DNA of 64,000 nucleotides, from contig CAUJCO010000013.1 in assembly GCA_963169645.1 (NCBI GenBank), positions 324,142-388,141 of the forward strand, written 5' to 3'. Below are positions 62,995 through 64,000 of this stretch, in pieces; position 1 is the first letter of the stretch, and the number at the start of each line of letters is the position of its first letter. The notes beneath the pieces are model-generated. The model saw nothing but the letters and a program-made list of their open reading frames with translations. It did no database searches and was not told the origin of the DNA. The stretch comes from Bacteroidota bacterium. Its GTDB lineage: Bacteria; Bacteroidota; Bacteroidia; Chitinophagales; JADIYW01. The position numbers were made by a program, and so were the translations under genes.

Positions 62995-63742
62995 AAACAG
63001 ACCATACGTTTTATCTATTGCAGGTTACGATGCCAGTGCCGGCGCCGGCGTGTTGGCAGATGTAAAAACGATGGAAAACATTGGCGTGTATGGATTGGCC
63101 GTAACCACTTGCATTACCTATCAGAACGATGATAAATTTGAAGGCATTCATTGGCTAAGCAAGAAGAAAATAAAAAACCAACTTTATCCAATTTTAGAAA
63201 AATATCAAATCGAATTTGTTAAGATTGGATTGATAGAAAATTTGGAACTTTTATCTGAACTAATACAATTCTTATTGACCTATAATCCAGGCATAAAAAT
63301 AATTTGGGATCCGATTTTACGCGCTTCCGCAGGCTTTGATTTTCACAAAAAAATGTCGAAAAAATTAGTTCATTCCATTTTACAGCAGATTTATTTTATT
63401 ACGCCAAATTGGAATGAAGTAGAATTATTATCTCAAGAGAAAGATGTCGTTGTAGGTGCTGAAAAATTAGCACAAAAATGCAATGTCTATTTAAAAGGTG
63501 GGCACAACATTGAAACGCCAGCAACCGATATGATTTGGATACAACAAAAATTAGACATCTTACATCCAACTGCAATTACAGAACTTAGCAAGCATGGCAC
63601 CGGATGTGTATTATCTTCGGCACTGGCAGCCTTTTTAGCACTCGGCAATACTACTCACAAAGCGTGTGAGCTGGCAAAAGCGTACACCTATCAATTTTTA
63701 GTTAGTAATAAAAACAACTTGGGTTATCATTCTATTGTTTGA
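62984..63742 (+). CDS. thiD: Hydroxymethylpyrimidine/phosphomethylpyrimidine kinase (start corrected)
   Basis: VLSIAGYDASAGAGVLADVKTMENIGVYG; KHGTGCVLSSALAAFLALG; in-frame ATG at 62984 overlaps the thiE end. Confidence 0.93.
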   Translation: MPNKNRPYVLSIAGYDASAGAGVLADVKTMENIGVYGLAVTTCITYQNDDKFEGIHWLSKKKIKNQLYPILEKYQIEFVKIGLIENLELLSELIQFLLTYNPGIKIIWDPILRASAGFDFHKKMSKKLVHSILQQIYFITPNWNEVELLSQEKDVVVGAEKLAQKCNVYLKGGHNIETPATDMIWIQQKLDILHPTAITELSKHGTGCVLSSALAAFLALGNTTHKACELAKAYTYQFLVSNKNNLGYHSIV

Positions 63743-64000
63743 TGCGCGTATCAAACAAAAATGGCTCAATTGCTTTTAATTTCACTTTCTTAAAATTGCG
63801 ATGTTGTGTATTGATAAGATAATTAAATTCATTCGGAATAATCACACTCGGTACTTGCAGAACCAAACTTTCTTGCCGATAAAACCAATCATCTCCTAAA
63901 TATCTACAAATATGTTCGTGGTCAAATTGTTGCCAATTTTTCGGCAAATCCGTTGGTTTTATTTTCTCTATTCGTTCTGTATTCGGAATTTCTATTACCA
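63732..64000 (-). CDS. RES-domain protein, C-terminal part (runs off right edge)
   Basis: Reverse strand from the edge reads VIEIPNTERIEKIKPTDLPKNWQQFDHEHICRYLGDDWFYRQESLVLQVPSVIIPNEFNYLINTQHRNFKKVKLKAIEPFLFDTRIKQ*; the track's 63947 start is an internal TTG. Confidence 0.87.
   Translation of the reverse strand, partial: VIEIPNTERIEKIKPTDLPKNWQQFDHEHICRYLGDDWFYRQESLVLQVPSVIIPNEFNYLINTQHRNFKKVKLKAIEPFLFDTRIKQ

Overview
Low-GC, gene-dense chromosomal window. Several signs point to Bacteroidota: gliding-motility genes gldA/F/G, a DUF4270 lipoprotein, the short glycogen-synthase-like/panC/DUF4270/glmS neighbourhood, and TAnnTTTG -7 promoter boxes. Most of it is core housekeeping: rpmF, efp, accB, rpoN, nadK, asnB, lpxK, gldAFG, pcrA/uvrD, dinB, purN, gmd/fcl, aspS, lon, panC/panD, glmS, and a thi operon behind a TPP riboswitch. 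I found no rRNA, CRISPR array, transposase or prophage block. There is one tRNA, tRNA-Ser(GGA).

The accessory signals are small modules inserted into core operons. (1) A MntA/HepT (MNT-HEPN) pair sits inside gmd-fcl. (2) Two Fic proteins carry auto-inhibitory motifs; one has a C-terminal HTH-like tail and a perfect 14-bp inverted repeat over its promoter. (3) The riboswitch-led thi operon contains two non-thiamine genes, a HEPN-like candidate and a polyvalent-kinase-like protein. (4) A RES-domain toxin runs off the right edge. (5) A 122-bp iteron-like direct repeat flanks a two-gene cassette next to gldG. (6) A metal-handling operon includes a 17-Cys lipoprotein. (7) Several promoters sit 4-5 nt from start codons, suggesting leaderless mRNAs. 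(8) Convergent genes share palindromic stop regions. (9) The tetranucleotide CCGG looks over-represented. All functional calls come from motif recognition by eye; no searches were run.
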